Positions 8,193-18,738 of a stretch of DNA of 64,000 bases are shown piece after piece. The translations under genes and the position numbers were made by a program. Under the pieces are notes generated by a model. It searched no databases. It saw only the letters and a list, made by a program, of their open reading frames with translations, and had not been told where the DNA came from. How positions within the stretch are numbered: the stretch's first letter is position 1; each line of letters begins with the position of its first letter. The stretch is taken from positions 62,001 to 126,000 of the forward strand of contig NZ_JAHAMK010000001.1 in NCBI RefSeq assembly GCF_018383585.1. The letters run 5' to 3'. Origin of the DNA: Microvirga sp. 3-52. GTDB taxonomy: Bacteria; Pseudomonadota; Alphaproteobacteria; Rhizobiales; Beijerinckiaceae.

Positions 8193-10085
8193 GTGCGCTA
8201 CCCGCCCCAAATCCTGGAAGAGATCCGCGCCCGGCTGCCGACCTCGGCGGTCGTGGGCAAGCGCGTGCGCCTGAAGAAGGCGGGGCGGGAATGGAAGGGG
8301 CTGTCGCCGTTCAACGCCGAGAAGACCCCGTCCTTCTACGTGAACGACCAGAAGCAGTTCTACCATTGCTTCTCCTCGGGAAAGCACGGGGACATCTTCA
8401 CCTTTCTCATGGAGACGGAGGGGCTGTCCTTTCCCGAGGCCGTGGAGCGGCTGGCAGGCGAAGCGGGCGTGCCGCTGCCGCAACTCTCCCGCGAGGACCG
8501 GCAGGAGGAGGTCAAGCGCAGGAACCTCCACGACGTCATGGAGCTGGCGGCAGAGTTCTTCCAGACTTCGCTCCAGGGGCCGTCCGGAGGCAAGGCGCGG
8601 GATTATCTCGCCAGGCGCCAACTGAGCCGGGACACGCAGGCTCGGTTCCGCATCGGCTATGCCCCGTCCGAACGTTATGCACTGCGCGACCATCTCGCCG
8701 GCAAGGGCGTGCCCGTCGAGATGATGGTGGAGGCGGGCCTGGTTCATGCGGGCGAGGAGGGGAAGATCCCGGCCGACCGCTTCCGCGACCGGGTCATGTT
8801 CCCGATCTGCGACGTGCGCGGCCGGGTGATCGCCTTCGGCGGCCGGGCCATGAGCGCGGACGTTCCGGCGAAGTATCTCAACTCGCCCGACACCCCGCTC
8901 TTCAACAAGGGGCGGCTCCTCTACAACTACCACCTCGCCCGCCAGCCGGCCCATGACCGAGGCACGGTGATCGCCGTGGAAGGCTATGTGGACGTGATCT
9001 CGTTGAGCGTCGCGGGCTTTCCCCACGCGGTCGCGCCGCTCGGCACGGCCCTGACGGAGGACCAGCTCACCCTGCTCTGGCGCCTTGCCGAGGAGCCGAT
9101 CCTCTGCTTCGACGGCGACAAGGCCGGGCAGCGGGCGGCCTACCGGGCACTCGATGTCGCCCTGCCCAACCTCATGCCGGGCAAGTCCCTGCGCTTCGCC
9201 ATGCTGCCCGACGGGCAGGATCCGGACGATCTCGCCCGTTCCGGAGGAAGCGCCGCCGTGGAGCGGGTTCTGGCCTCGGCCCGGCCCCTGGTCGATGTGC
9301 TCTGGGCCCGGGAGCTGGAGGCGGGACCGCTGGATACCCCCGAGCGCCGGGCGGCCCTGGAGCGGCGCCTGCGCGAATCACTGGCACTGATTCGCGACGA
9401 AACCCTCAAGAAATACTACAGGGAGGAGGTCGAAAGCCGCCTTGCGGCCCTGAATCCCGATTCCCGGGCCAACCGGTTCAACCGTCAGACCGGGGGCTCG
9501 CGGCGGGACTTTCAGAAGCCCCAGCCCATGACGCCGAGCTCCCGGCTGAGCGTCTCCCCGCTTCTCGCCCGCAGCGCGCTTTTCGTCGGCGGAGCCGCCG
9601 AGTCTCCGCGGGAGGCGATGATCCTCTGCACCTTCCTGGCCCATCCGGAACTCGTTCAAAATCACGTCGAAACCCTTGCAGATCTTGAACTTGAGGGGCG
9701 GCCCACCCAGATGGTGCGCAGTCTCCTGCTCGATGGAGCGGCGAGCGGCGAACCTGCCGATCTGACGGTCATGAAGGCCCGACTCGAACGGGCCGGCCTG
9801 ACGCCGGTGGCGGACAGGCTGACGGCTCTGGTCCGTCCCGGCGACCGATGGATGCTGGATCCGCATGCGGATCCCTTGCGGCTTGAGGACGCATTGAGAC
9901 AAGCCATCACCTTGCATCGCCGCGCACGCACGTTACATAGCGAACTTCGGGCTGCCGAGCGCGCGCTTGCCGAAGAGGACAATGAGGCCAATCTCGCCTG
10001 GCTGCGGGAGGTCCAGAACCAGCTGTCCTCCGTCGAGGGTGCCGAGGCCGATATCGACAGCGGAGGGCTCCAGGGGGGCCACTGA
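8193..10085 (+). CDS. dnaG: DNA primase
   Basis: This 630-residue primase makes RNA primers at the replication fork. Its N-terminal CHC2-type region reads LSPFNAEKTPSFYVNDQKQF then YHCFSSGKHG, where three of the four E. coli zinc ligands are replaced (S38, N41, S62; only C59 stays). The TOPRIM core is intact: Glu at about 263 in VIAVEGYVDV and Asp-x-Asp at about 307-309 in CFDGDKAGQ. The C-terminal helical region that binds DnaB follows from about residue 450. It starts at GTG, with GGAG 11 bases upstream. rpoD follows after 193 bases, the classical macromolecular-synthesis pairing. Confidence 0.96.
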   Translation: MRYPPQILEEIRARLPTSAVVGKRVRLKKAGREWKGLSPFNAEKTPSFYVNDQKQFYHCFSSGKHGDIFTFLMETEGLSFPEAVERLAGEAGVPLPQLSREDRQEEVKRRNLHDVMELAAEFFQTSLQGPSGGKARDYLARRQLSRDTQARFRIGYAPSERYALRDHLAGKGVPVEMMVEAGLVHAGEEGKIPADRFRDRVMFPICDVRGRVIAFGGRAMSADVPAKYLNSPDTPLFNKGRLLYNYHLARQPAHDRGTVIAVEGYVDVISLSVAGFPHAVAPLGTALTEDQLTLLWRLAEEPILCFDGDKAGQRAAYRALDVALPNLMPGKSLRFAMLPDGQDPDDLARSGGSAAVERVLASARPLVDVLWARELEAGPLDTPERRAALERRLRESLALIRDETLKKYYREEVESRLAALNPDSRANRFNRQTGGSRRDFQKPQPMTPSSRLSVSPLLARSALFVGGAAESPREAMILCTFLAHPELVQNHVETLADLELEGRPTQMVRSLLLDGAASGEPADLTVMKARLERAGLTPVADRLTALVRPGDRWMLDPHADPLRLEDALRQAITLHRRARTLHSELRAAERALAEEDNEANLAWLREVQNQLSSVEGAEADIDSGGLQGGH

Positions 10086-10278
10086 TGTCTCACACGATCG
10101 GGGTGCGGCAGGTGAGGCGGCTGCCGCTCTCTGGGCAGGGGATGGTTAACGGTTAGTCAAGCGACTCACTGTTTATAGTTGGAATGATTTCAGGTGGCGG
10201 AGCCTCGGGGCTCGGCCACCCATTCGCGCATCGCAGGTCCTGTAGGGGGGATGGGCGGGCGCTGGAGTTGAGCAAAGC

Positions 10279-12279
<2,001 letters not shown>

Positions 12280-12299
12280 TCGCAATGATTTCGCCTACC

Positions 12300-12387
12300 G
12301 TGATGGCCGGAACAAGCCCGGCCATCACGATCAGCGAGGCGCGGTGCTTCACGGAATCGGGATCACCGGCACAAGGCCGGTGATGAC
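12300..12387. repeat. two-hairpin intergenic repeat (copy 2)
   Basis: Unit B (GTGATGGCCGG ... CCGGCCATCAC, 12300-12328) is followed by a spacer with GAGGCGCGGTGCTTC and unit A (ATCACCGGC-ACAAG-GCCGGTGAT, 12362-12384). The element is inverted relative to copy 1. It lies between the convergent rpoD and MgtC-like genes, where its stems could also act as a transcript end. Confidence 0.88.
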
Positions 12388-12410
12388 GCGACAGAATCGG
12401 ACATTGAGAA

Positions 12411-13670
12411 TTACCTAAACAGCGCGAACGCCACGCCGCCCGCCGCGATGGCAGCGGCACTCGCCGCCGAGACGATCCAGCCGGCCTGCGCGCCGCCGAG
12501 GCTGAGCGTCATGCCTGCCTTCACCGCGGTGTTCACGGCAGCGGCGATGCCGATGCCGAGCGCCGCCGTGGCGACCGTGATGCCGCCATTGGCGAGACGC
12601 GCGAGCGAGAGCGTGATGGCATCGACATCCGCGATGCCGGAGAGCGCTGCCAGAATGGTGATCCCGACATCCCCGGCGGAGGTGCTGATCACCTTCGCGA
12701 ACAGGCTGATCACGGCGATCAGTCCCGCGAGCTTCAGGGCGGTCCCGAGATCGAAGGGGCTTTTCATGACGAGCTGAGGATGCTCCTCGCTTCCTCGGCC
12801 ATAACGGACGAAGAGCACTCCGGAAACCGCGATCATCACGAGCCCCGCGGCTCCCAGCGGCCCGGCGAGCGGCATGAGCAGTGCATTGTTCAGGGCGCTT
12901 GCCAGGATCAGCACCCGCACAACCATCACCGCTCCGGCCAGAAGGATGCCGCCGGCCAGCAGCGGACCTGCAGGCGGGTGCTCGCGCGCCATCCGTGCGA
13001 GGGTCACGGTCGTGGCCGTTGACGACGCCAGACCGCCGGCGAGGGCCGCGAGGGCGACACCCGCCTGACTTCCCATGATCTTCACCGCCATATACCCGAT
13101 GAAGGACAGGGCCGCGATGATGATCGCAAGCAACCAGATCTCCGCCGGATTGATGGAAGCCCATGGGTCGACGGTCCGGTTCGGCAGCAGGGGCAGCGCC
13201 AGGAACGTCATCGCGAGAAGGATGAGCGCAGATCGGATCTCCAGCCATGTCAGACGCCGAAGCCAGCTGTGAAGTGGCTGCTTGAGAGCCAGGATGAGCG
13301 TGACAAGGACACCGGCCGCGACGGCGATTTCAAGATCGCCGAGGACCGCGTAAGCGCCGAGGGAGAAGGTGAGGAGGCCGGCGACGACGCCGGTGACGCT
13401 GAAATTCTCCTCCGCCTTCGCCTCGAGCCAGGAGAAGGCGCTGAACGCGAGAGAGAACCCGAGAAAGGCCAGCGCCAGAAAGACGGCGTTGGTGTAGTTC
13501 GTCAGGATTGCGGACAGGGCGCCGAGCAGGGCGATGAGGGTGTAGGTCCGCAGGCCCGCCGTCCGCTCGCCTTCCGCCTCCTCGCGCTGCTTCCAGCCGC
13601 GCTCCAGGCCGATGAGCAGGCCGATGGCCAGGGCAACGGCAAGACGGAAAAGCAGGGACGTGTCGTTCAT
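12411..13670 (-). CDS. MgtC/SapB-type N-terminus fused to DUF4010 membrane protein
   Basis: This 419-residue protein has about 12 hydrophobic segments. The N-terminal third has the MgtC signature (LFRLAVALAIGLLIGLERGW... ERTAGLRTYTLIALLGALSA). The remainder is DUF4010-like, with a Gly/Ala-rich GLASSTATTVTLARMAREH motif near residue 215 and a repeat of related sequence near 330 (ISTSAGDVGITILAALSG). It is an inner-membrane protein of unknown transport or regulatory function. It is divergent from the lrgA-lrgB pair across a 178-base gap. Confidence 0.82.
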   Translation of the reverse strand: MNDTSLLFRLAVALAIGLLIGLERGWKQREEAEGERTAGLRTYTLIALLGALSAILTNYTNAVFLALAFLGFSLAFSAFSWLEAKAEENFSVTGVVAGLLTFSLGAYAVLGDLEIAVAAGVLVTLILALKQPLHSWLRRLTWLEIRSALILLAMTFLALPLLPNRTVDPWASINPAEIWLLAIIIAALSFIGYMAVKIMGSQAGVALAALAGGLASSTATTVTLARMAREHPPAGPLLAGGILLAGAVMVVRVLILASALNNALLMPLAGPLGAAGLVMIAVSGVLFVRYGRGSEEHPQLVMKSPFDLGTALKLAGLIAVISLFAKVISTSAGDVGITILAALSGIADVDAITLSLARLANGGITVATAALGIGIAAAVNTAVKAGMTLSLGGAQAGWIVSAASAAAIAAGGVAFALFR

Positions 13671-13848
13671 GGCACTTGGGTTACGTGATCGGCGAGCCTG
13701 ACGGGCCGCGGCTTCCGACCGTTCCTCCCGTGTCTAGCATGGGCATCTTGCGGGCAACAGCCTAGCTTTCCCGACGGCTTCATCGATGCTTTGCACAGGG
13801 CTTGCGCCGCGATACCTGTGGTGGGCTTTCCGCTCCTGAGGCCTGTTC

Positions 13849-14250
13849 ATGATTGTCAGCCTGACCGTAATTCTTTTCTGCCAGCTCCTGGGCGAGGTGG
13901 TGACCCGCGGGCTCGGGTGGCCTCTGCCCGGTCCTGTTCTGGGAATGCTCATTCTGCTCGTTCTCTTAAGCCTGCGCGACCGGATCAAGACGAAGATCCC
14001 CGAGTTCGGCAGGGCGCTCGACTCGACCGGGAAGGGGCTTCTCGCCCATCTCTCGCTGCTGTTCATTCCGGCCAGCGTCGGCGTGATCCAGCGTCTCGAC
14101 GTGCTGGCGGAATATGGCGTCGGTCTCGCGGTTGCACTCGTGGTCTCGACCTTCGTGACCCTGGTGGTGACGGTCGTGATCTTCGTGGTGGTGTCGCGCC
14201 TCAGCGGCTCCTCGATGGAGGCAGGCGAGGAGGGCAGAGCCCGTGACTGA
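13849..14250 (+). CDS. lrgA: CidA/LrgA-family holin-like protein
   Basis: This 133-residue protein has four membrane segments and the family core FCQLLGEVVTRGLGWPLPGPVLGMLILLVLL, followed by LLAHLSLLFIPASVGVIQ. LrgA/CidA proteins are proposed to form holin-like pores that tune murein hydrolase activity and, in several bacteria, take part in pyruvate-linked transport. Its stop overlaps the lrgB start by 8 bases, so the two are translated as a unit. The choice between the lrgA and cidA names is arbitrary from sequence alone. Confidence 0.88.
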   Translation: MIVSLTVILFCQLLGEVVTRGLGWPLPGPVLGMLILLVLLSLRDRIKTKIPEFGRALDSTGKGLLAHLSLLFIPASVGVIQRLDVLAEYGVGLAVALVVSTFVTLVVTVVIFVVVSRLSGSSMEAGEEGRARD

Positions 14251-14965
14251 TCAGGCCTTTTCCCTCTGGGTCTATCTTTCGCAGACCCCGCTGCTCTGGC
14301 TCGTGGTGACGCTCGGCGCCTATGTCATCGCAGACCGCATTTCGCTCGCCCTCAAGCGGCATCCGTTGTGCAATCCGGTTCTGATCTCCGTCGTCACGGT
14401 CGCTCTCGTCCTGTGGGGCACGGGCACGTCCTATCCGGTCTATTTCGAAGGCGCGAAATTCGTGCACTTCCTGCTCGGTCCCGCGACCGTCGCGCTCGCC
14501 ATCCCGCTCTACGAGAACCGGCGCATCGTGATGCGCTCCATCGTGCCGATGGTGGTGGCGCTCGTGGTGGGATCCGTGACGGCCATCGTGTCGGCCGTCG
14601 CCGTGGCGCAGCTCTTCGGCATTCCCGATCCGATCCTGATCTCGCTGGCGCCGAAATCCGTCACCGCCCCTGTGGGCATGGGCATCACGGAGGCCTTAAG
14701 CGGTGATCCGGCGCTGACCGCCATCCTGATCATGCTTACCGGCGTCACCGGCTCGATCATGGTCACGCCGCTGATGAACGCATTGCGCATGAAGGACTGG
14801 CGCGCCCGTGGCTTTGCGGTCGGGCTCGCGTCCCACGGCATCGGCACTGCGAGAGCGTTTCAGGTCCATTCGCTCGCCGGCACCTTCGCGGGCATCGCCA
14901 TGGGGCTCAATGCCCTCGTGACCGCACTGCTTCTGCCGCTCGTTTTGGCGCTCCTGCTGGATTAG
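14243..14965 (+). CDS. lrgB: LrgB/CidB-family membrane protein
   Basis: This 240-residue partner of LrgA has about seven hydrophobic helices. Conserved stretches include GPATVALAIPLYENRRIVMRS, LAPKSVTAPVGMGITEALSG and GLASHGIGTARAFQVHSLAG, which match the LrgB signature. The start is a GTG inside the lrgA coding end (8-base overlap), typical of this operon. The pair has been linked to cell-lysis control and small-organic-acid export; which applies here is unknown. Confidence 0.9.
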   Translation: MTDQAFSLWVYLSQTPLLWLVVTLGAYVIADRISLALKRHPLCNPVLISVVTVALVLWGTGTSYPVYFEGAKFVHFLLGPATVALAIPLYENRRIVMRSIVPMVVALVVGSVTAIVSAVAVAQLFGIPDPILISLAPKSVTAPVGMGITEALSGDPALTAILIMLTGVTGSIMVTPLMNALRMKDWRARGFAVGLASHGIGTARAFQVHSLAGTFAGIAMGLNALVTALLLPLVLALLLD

Positions 14966-15030
14966 GTGTTGTTTACTCAACAGCCCCACTATGAAGCGCG
15001 TCAGCACGTCGCCAACGGGGAGATGAATCA

Positions 15031-15498
15031 ATGACCGAACCTGCGCCCGGAAGCCCGTCCAGGAAATCGTCAGCCCGCAAGCCCACGGACACCGGGCAGC
15101 CGATCCTACTCTCGGGCGGGAACCCTCAAATCGCGAAGGGCTACGGCGATGCTCCCGTGCAGGCCTACATCGCCGCCATGCCAGGTTGGAAAAGCGACGT
15201 CGGGCGCCGCCTCGACGCGCTGATCGAGCGCACGATCCCCGGTGTGAACAAGGCGGTCAAATGGAACTCGCCGTTCTACGGAGTCGAGGGTCAGGGCTGG
15301 TTTCTCAGCCTCCATTGCTTCACGAAATACATCAAGGTGGCTTTCTTCCGCGGCACGTCGCTGGAACCTGCTCCTCCCGGTACGTCCAAGCAGAAGGAAG
15401 TGCGCTATTTCCACATTCACGAGAACGACCAGCTCGACGAAGCTCAGTTCGCCGATTGGGTGAGGCAGGCCAGCCGACTGCCCGGCGAGCGAATGTGA
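15031..15498 (+). CDS. DUF1801 domain-containing protein
   Basis: This 155-residue soluble protein has a basic, low-complexity N-terminus (SPSRKSSARKPTDTG). The DUF1801/YdhG-like fold follows: PVQAYIAAMPGWKSDVGRRLDALIERTIPGVNKAVKWNSPFYG, then WFLSLHCFTKYIKVAFFRGTSLEP. The family resembles the iron-chaperone/frataxin-like YdhG domain, but no function is established. It stands alone between lrgB (same strand, 65 bases upstream) and a repeat-bearing gap. Confidence 0.8.
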   Translation: MTEPAPGSPSRKSSARKPTDTGQPILLSGGNPQIAKGYGDAPVQAYIAAMPGWKSDVGRRLDALIERTIPGVNKAVKWNSPFYGVEGQGWFLSLHCFTKYIKVAFFRGTSLEPAPPGTSKQKEVRYFHIHENDQLDEAQFADWVRQASRLPGERM

Positions 15499-15915
15499 AA
15501 AGCGGGTGTTCGTTCCGGGCAGCAGGCTGACGTAGAAGGCTGCATCAATCCGAGAGTTTGCCTCGTAAGCCTCCGCTCTCATCCTGATAGTCAAGACGAG
15601 AATAGAAATGAAGAGTTCGCCCGTCCTTCCTGGACAAGTCTTCGGCGTCATGGCCGGGCCTGTCCCGGCCATCCCGATGTTGAAAAGCGCTGCGCCTCAT
15701 GCAACCGGAATCACCGGCACAAGGCCGGTGATGACGACCCAGGTGAATGTCCGGCTAGATTCTAAGGAGGTCGCATAGGGACCCTCTCGACGAAAGATCC
15801 AGAGAACATGGGAGACGCTTTCGGTCTGCGAGACGCTCACTTCGTAATCTCCTCGGGATGATGGCTTCGGGAGCAATCTGAATGATGAGCCAAGCCGTCA
15901 AAAGCGACCAACCAC
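15499..15915. other. 417-base gap without a gene
   Basis: It contains one two-hairpin repeat (annotated separately) and otherwise only short frames. A 17-codon frame beginning at 15808 has no convincing ribosome-binding site. No RNA gene or promoter could be recognised with confidence. Confidence 0.6.
15646..15737. repeat. two-hairpin intergenic repeat (copy 3)
   Basis: Unit B (CATGGCCGGG-CCTGT-CCCGGCCAT) at about 15649-15672 is followed by a spacer with AAAGCGCTGCGCCTC and unit A (ATCACCGGC-ACAAG-GCCGGTGAT) at about 15710-15732. It has the same orientation as copy 2. Confidence 0.88.
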
Positions 15916-17025
15916 CTAAAGCGGTTCTTCAGGCGGCGGGTTGCCGGACCCCACGCTGCCCGTCGTCTCGCTCTGCCGTGGCAGGAGCGCCGGAACGATG
16001 CCGTCCGCCACGAGAGCGTGAAGCTGCCCGATGTAATTGTCCTCCCGTGACGGCGCGGTCGGATCGGAGGTCATGACGATGGACAGGCCGAGACTCGGAA
16101 TGACGTAGAGCATCTGTCCGCCGAAGCCCCAGGCGTAATAGGCCGTGTGTCCGCGCATGTCACGGATGAACCAGCCATAGCCGTAGCGGTCTCCCGTGAA
16201 AGGCGAGGCGGTGCGCGGCGTCCACGATTCCCTGATCCAGTTTTCCGACACGACGCGCCTGCCGTCGATCATGCCGCCCTGGCGATACAATTCGCCGAAG
16301 CGCCAGAGCGCGCGCGGCGAGAGCGCCATTTCGTTGCCGCCGAGATAGATGCCCTGCGGATCGCGCGTCCAGGGCGCGACATCGATCTCCAGCGGCTCGC
16401 CGAGCCAGTCGCGCGCGAGTTCCAGCGTGCTGCGTTTCGAAGCCCGCGTCAGCGCGGCGGAGAGAATATGCGTGCTGCCGGTCGAATAGAGCATGCGTCC
16501 GCCGGGCTCGTCCACGAAGGGCCGCGAGAGTGCATAGCGGACCCAGTTGCCGCTGCTGATCCAGGGGCCGTAATTGCGCCCGGAGGTGCGCTCCAGTCCG
16601 GCCTGCATGGACAGCAGATGGCCGATGGTGACCTGCCGGATCCGAGGATCGGCCTCGGAGGGAATGCTTTGCCCGAGCACCGACGCAACCGGCTGGTCGA
16701 CACTCTGCAGAACGCTGCGGTCGATGGCGATCCCGACGAGAGCCGACATGATCGTCTTCGAGGCGGACTTGATGTTCGTCGGACGGTCGAGACGCGCGCC
16801 TCCGAAGGCCCGTTCGGCCAGAACGCTTCCCTGGTGGGACACGATCAGGGAGCGCAGATTCGGAAGATCCCCGGCACGCTCGACCGCCTCCTCGATCAGC
16901 CGGACGTCGGGCCCTGGCGTCGGAGGAGGGGAGGCGGGCTGGGCGAACGCGCCGACAATGCCGGTCAGGACGAGGAGAAGAGCCAATCCGCTTCGAGGGC
17001 TGGCGAAGCTTGAGAGCAGGCGCAT
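15916..17025 (-). CDS. serine hydrolase, beta-lactamase/D-alanyl-carboxypeptidase fold
   Basis: This 369-residue exported protein begins with a signal peptide (MRLLSSFASPRSGLALLLVLTGIVGAFA), which fixed the start; the longer frame upstream lacks one. The class C-like active site shows Ser-x-x-Lys in IKSASKTIMSALVG, a Tyr in the YxN-like position (MLYSTGSTH), and a WGFGGQ segment where the KTG-like motif falls. Such proteins are esterases or carboxypeptidases more often than true beta-lactamases. It is divergent from dctA. The C-terminus is Pro/Gly-rich. Confidence 0.85.
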   Translation of the reverse strand: MRLLSSFASPRSGLALLLVLTGIVGAFAQPASPPPTPGPDVRLIEEAVERAGDLPNLRSLIVSHQGSVLAERAFGGARLDRPTNIKSASKTIMSALVGIAIDRSVLQSVDQPVASVLGQSIPSEADPRIRQVTIGHLLSMQAGLERTSGRNYGPWISSGNWVRYALSRPFVDEPGGRMLYSTGSTHILSAALTRASKRSTLELARDWLGEPLEIDVAPWTRDPQGIYLGGNEMALSPRALWRFGELYRQGGMIDGRRVVSENWIRESWTPRTASPFTGDRYGYGWFIRDMRGHTAYYAWGFGGQMLYVIPSLGLSIVMTSDPTAPSREDNYIGQLHALVADGIVPALLPRQSETTGSVGSGNPPPEEPL

Positions 17026-17222
17026 GGAGAGCTCTGGCGTTGCATTTGTATCGGACAGGATTCGAGATGGACCGGTGTTCCCTCGGTGCAACACCATCGC
17101 ACGCCATTGTGAGCACCGGCCGTCCATGCGGCAGCACGCTCCCTCCCTTGCATGGGCGGCATTTGCGCTTTCTCTGCCGATCCCTTATTTGCGAGGAAAT
17201 TCGTAAATACAAGGCAATATAC

Positions 17223-18497
17223 ATGATTGGAACGTGGTTTACCCGCCCGCTCTGGCAGCGGGTCGCCGTGGGCTTCCTCCTCGGCATCCTGGCGGGCGTG
17301 CTGGCCGGAGAGCAGGCTGCAATCTGGTTCAAGCCCCTGGGCGACCTCTATCTGAACCTCGTGCGGATGATCGTGATCCCGCTCGTGTTCTTCACCATCA
17401 CGTCCAGCGTGGCGAAGCTGGCTGAAGCGGGCAATGTGGCAAGCTTAGGCCTGCGCACCCTGTTCTGGTTCGTCGCCACATCGGCCATCGCCGTGCTGGT
17501 GGGCATCGCCTTCGGCCACCTCATCGATCCGGGTCTCGGCCTGTCGAACCTGCCGCTCGGCGAGGTGAAGCCGCGCACGATCCCGACGCCGCTCGAGGTG
17601 CTGATCGGCATCGTGCCGACGAACCCGATCAAGGCTATGGCCGACACCAACGTGCTGCAGGTGCTCTTCTTTGCGGGCATCGTCGGGGCGGCGCTCGTGT
17701 CGCTGGGTGAGAAGACCGCCGGCATCCGCACCCTGGTCGACCAGGGCGCAACCGTGGTCTTCCGCATCACGCGCTGGGTGCTGCAGCTCACGCCCATCGG
17801 CACCTTCGGCCTGATCGCCTGGGTCGTCGGGCGCTATGGCCTGGCCTCGCTCCTGCCGCTCGGCAAGTTCATCGCGGCCATGTACCTCGCCTGCCTGTTC
17901 CACATCATCGTGGTCTATGGCGGCCTCCTGAAGCTGCACGGCCTCAAGGTCGGACGCTTCTTCCGCGGTGCCGCGCCGGCGATGCAGATGGCCTTCGCGA
18001 CCTCGTCGAGCCTCGCCACGCTGCCCATGTCCCTGCGCGTCGCCGTCGAGAAGCTCGGCGTGCCGCAGAGCTATGCGAGCTTCGCCGTGCCGCTCGGCGC
18101 CAACGTGAAGATGGACGGCTGCGGGGCGATCTATCCCGCCATCGCGTCGATCTTCATCGCGCAGTATTTCGGCCTGGATCTCTCGCTGACGCAGTACGTG
18201 CTCATCGGCCTCACGGCGGTTCTGGGTTCGCTCGGCACCGCCGGCGTGCCCGGCACCTCCATCGTCATGCTCACCCTGACCCTGAGCACCGCGGGCCTAC
18301 CGCTCGAAGGCATCGGCTACATCATCGCCATCGACCGCGTCGTCGACATGATGCGCACCATGACCAACGTGACGGGCCAGATCCTCGTCCCGGTGATCGT
18401 CGCCAAGGAGGAGCACATTCTCGACCAGTCCGTCTATGATGGCGCCGTCGAGACGCATACGCCGGCCGGCGATGCGGTTCTGGTTGCGGCCGAGTAA
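17223..18497 (+). CDS. dctA: DctA/GltP-family dicarboxylate:cation symporter
   Basis: This 424-residue sodium/proton-coupled C4-dicarboxylate or glutamate importer has eight transmembrane helices and two re-entrant loops. The Ser-rich loop reads MQMAFATSSSLATLPMS and the substrate-binding stretches FAVPLGANVKMDGCG and GTAGVPGTSIVMLTLTL. NVTGQILVPVIVA in the last helix carries the conserved Asn/Gln region. The start was placed at MIGTWFTRPLW; the frame extends further upstream through non-coding sequence. A strong terminator follows. Naming as dctA rather than gltP is by resemblance only. Confidence 0.88.
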   Translation: MIGTWFTRPLWQRVAVGFLLGILAGVLAGEQAAIWFKPLGDLYLNLVRMIVIPLVFFTITSSVAKLAEAGNVASLGLRTLFWFVATSAIAVLVGIAFGHLIDPGLGLSNLPLGEVKPRTIPTPLEVLIGIVPTNPIKAMADTNVLQVLFFAGIVGAALVSLGEKTAGIRTLVDQGATVVFRITRWVLQLTPIGTFGLIAWVVGRYGLASLLPLGKFIAAMYLACLFHIIVVYGGLLKLHGLKVGRFFRGAAPAMQMAFATSSSLATLPMSLRVAVEKLGVPQSYASFAVPLGANVKMDGCGAIYPAIASIFIAQYFGLDLSLTQYVLIGLTAVLGSLGTAGVPGTSIVMLTLTLSTAGLPLEGIGYIIAIDRVVDMMRTMTNVTGQILVPVIVAKEEHILDQSVYDGAVETHTPAGDAVLVAAE

Positions 18498-18522
18498 CCA
18501 CAGGCTGCAAACAAGCAAGGCA

Positions 18523-18548
18523 AAAGGCGGGCCGTCGAGCCCGCCTTT
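18523..18548 (+). terminator. rho-independent terminator after dctA
   Basis: A 10-bp stem (AAAGGCGGGC / GCCCGCCTTT) has a CGTCGA loop and is followed by CTTGT, 26 bases after the dctA stop. Confidence 0.88.
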
Positions 18549-18596
18549 CTTGTATGAGCTCCGGCCGACAGCGTGGATCGCTGAATCCCGTTCGGT

Positions 18597-18704
18597 CCTC
18601 GTACCCTCCGACGTCATCACCGGCCTCGTGCCGGTGATCCCGACGGGTTCAGGCACCGCGCTCCACATCATCGGGCGGGCCGGCACAAGGCCGGCCATGA
18701 CAAT
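18597..18704. repeat. two-hairpin intergenic repeat (copy 4)
   Basis: Unit A at 18612-18643 is preceded by the same CTCGTACCCTCCGAC lead-in seen in copy 1. A spacer with CAGGCACCGCGCTCC and unit B at about 18676-18702 follow. The conserved lead-in shows that the mobile or duplicated unit extends beyond the hairpins. Confidence 0.88.
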
Positions 18705-18738
18705 CATGGCAGGATGAGAAGGAGTGTGATCCGGTCTC

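Noticed and set aside
15916..17127. Beta-lactamase resistance gene
   Set aside because: The SxxK motif is present, but the KTG-like motif and the overall sequence fit a general serine hydrolase/esterase of class C fold; resistance cannot be claimed.
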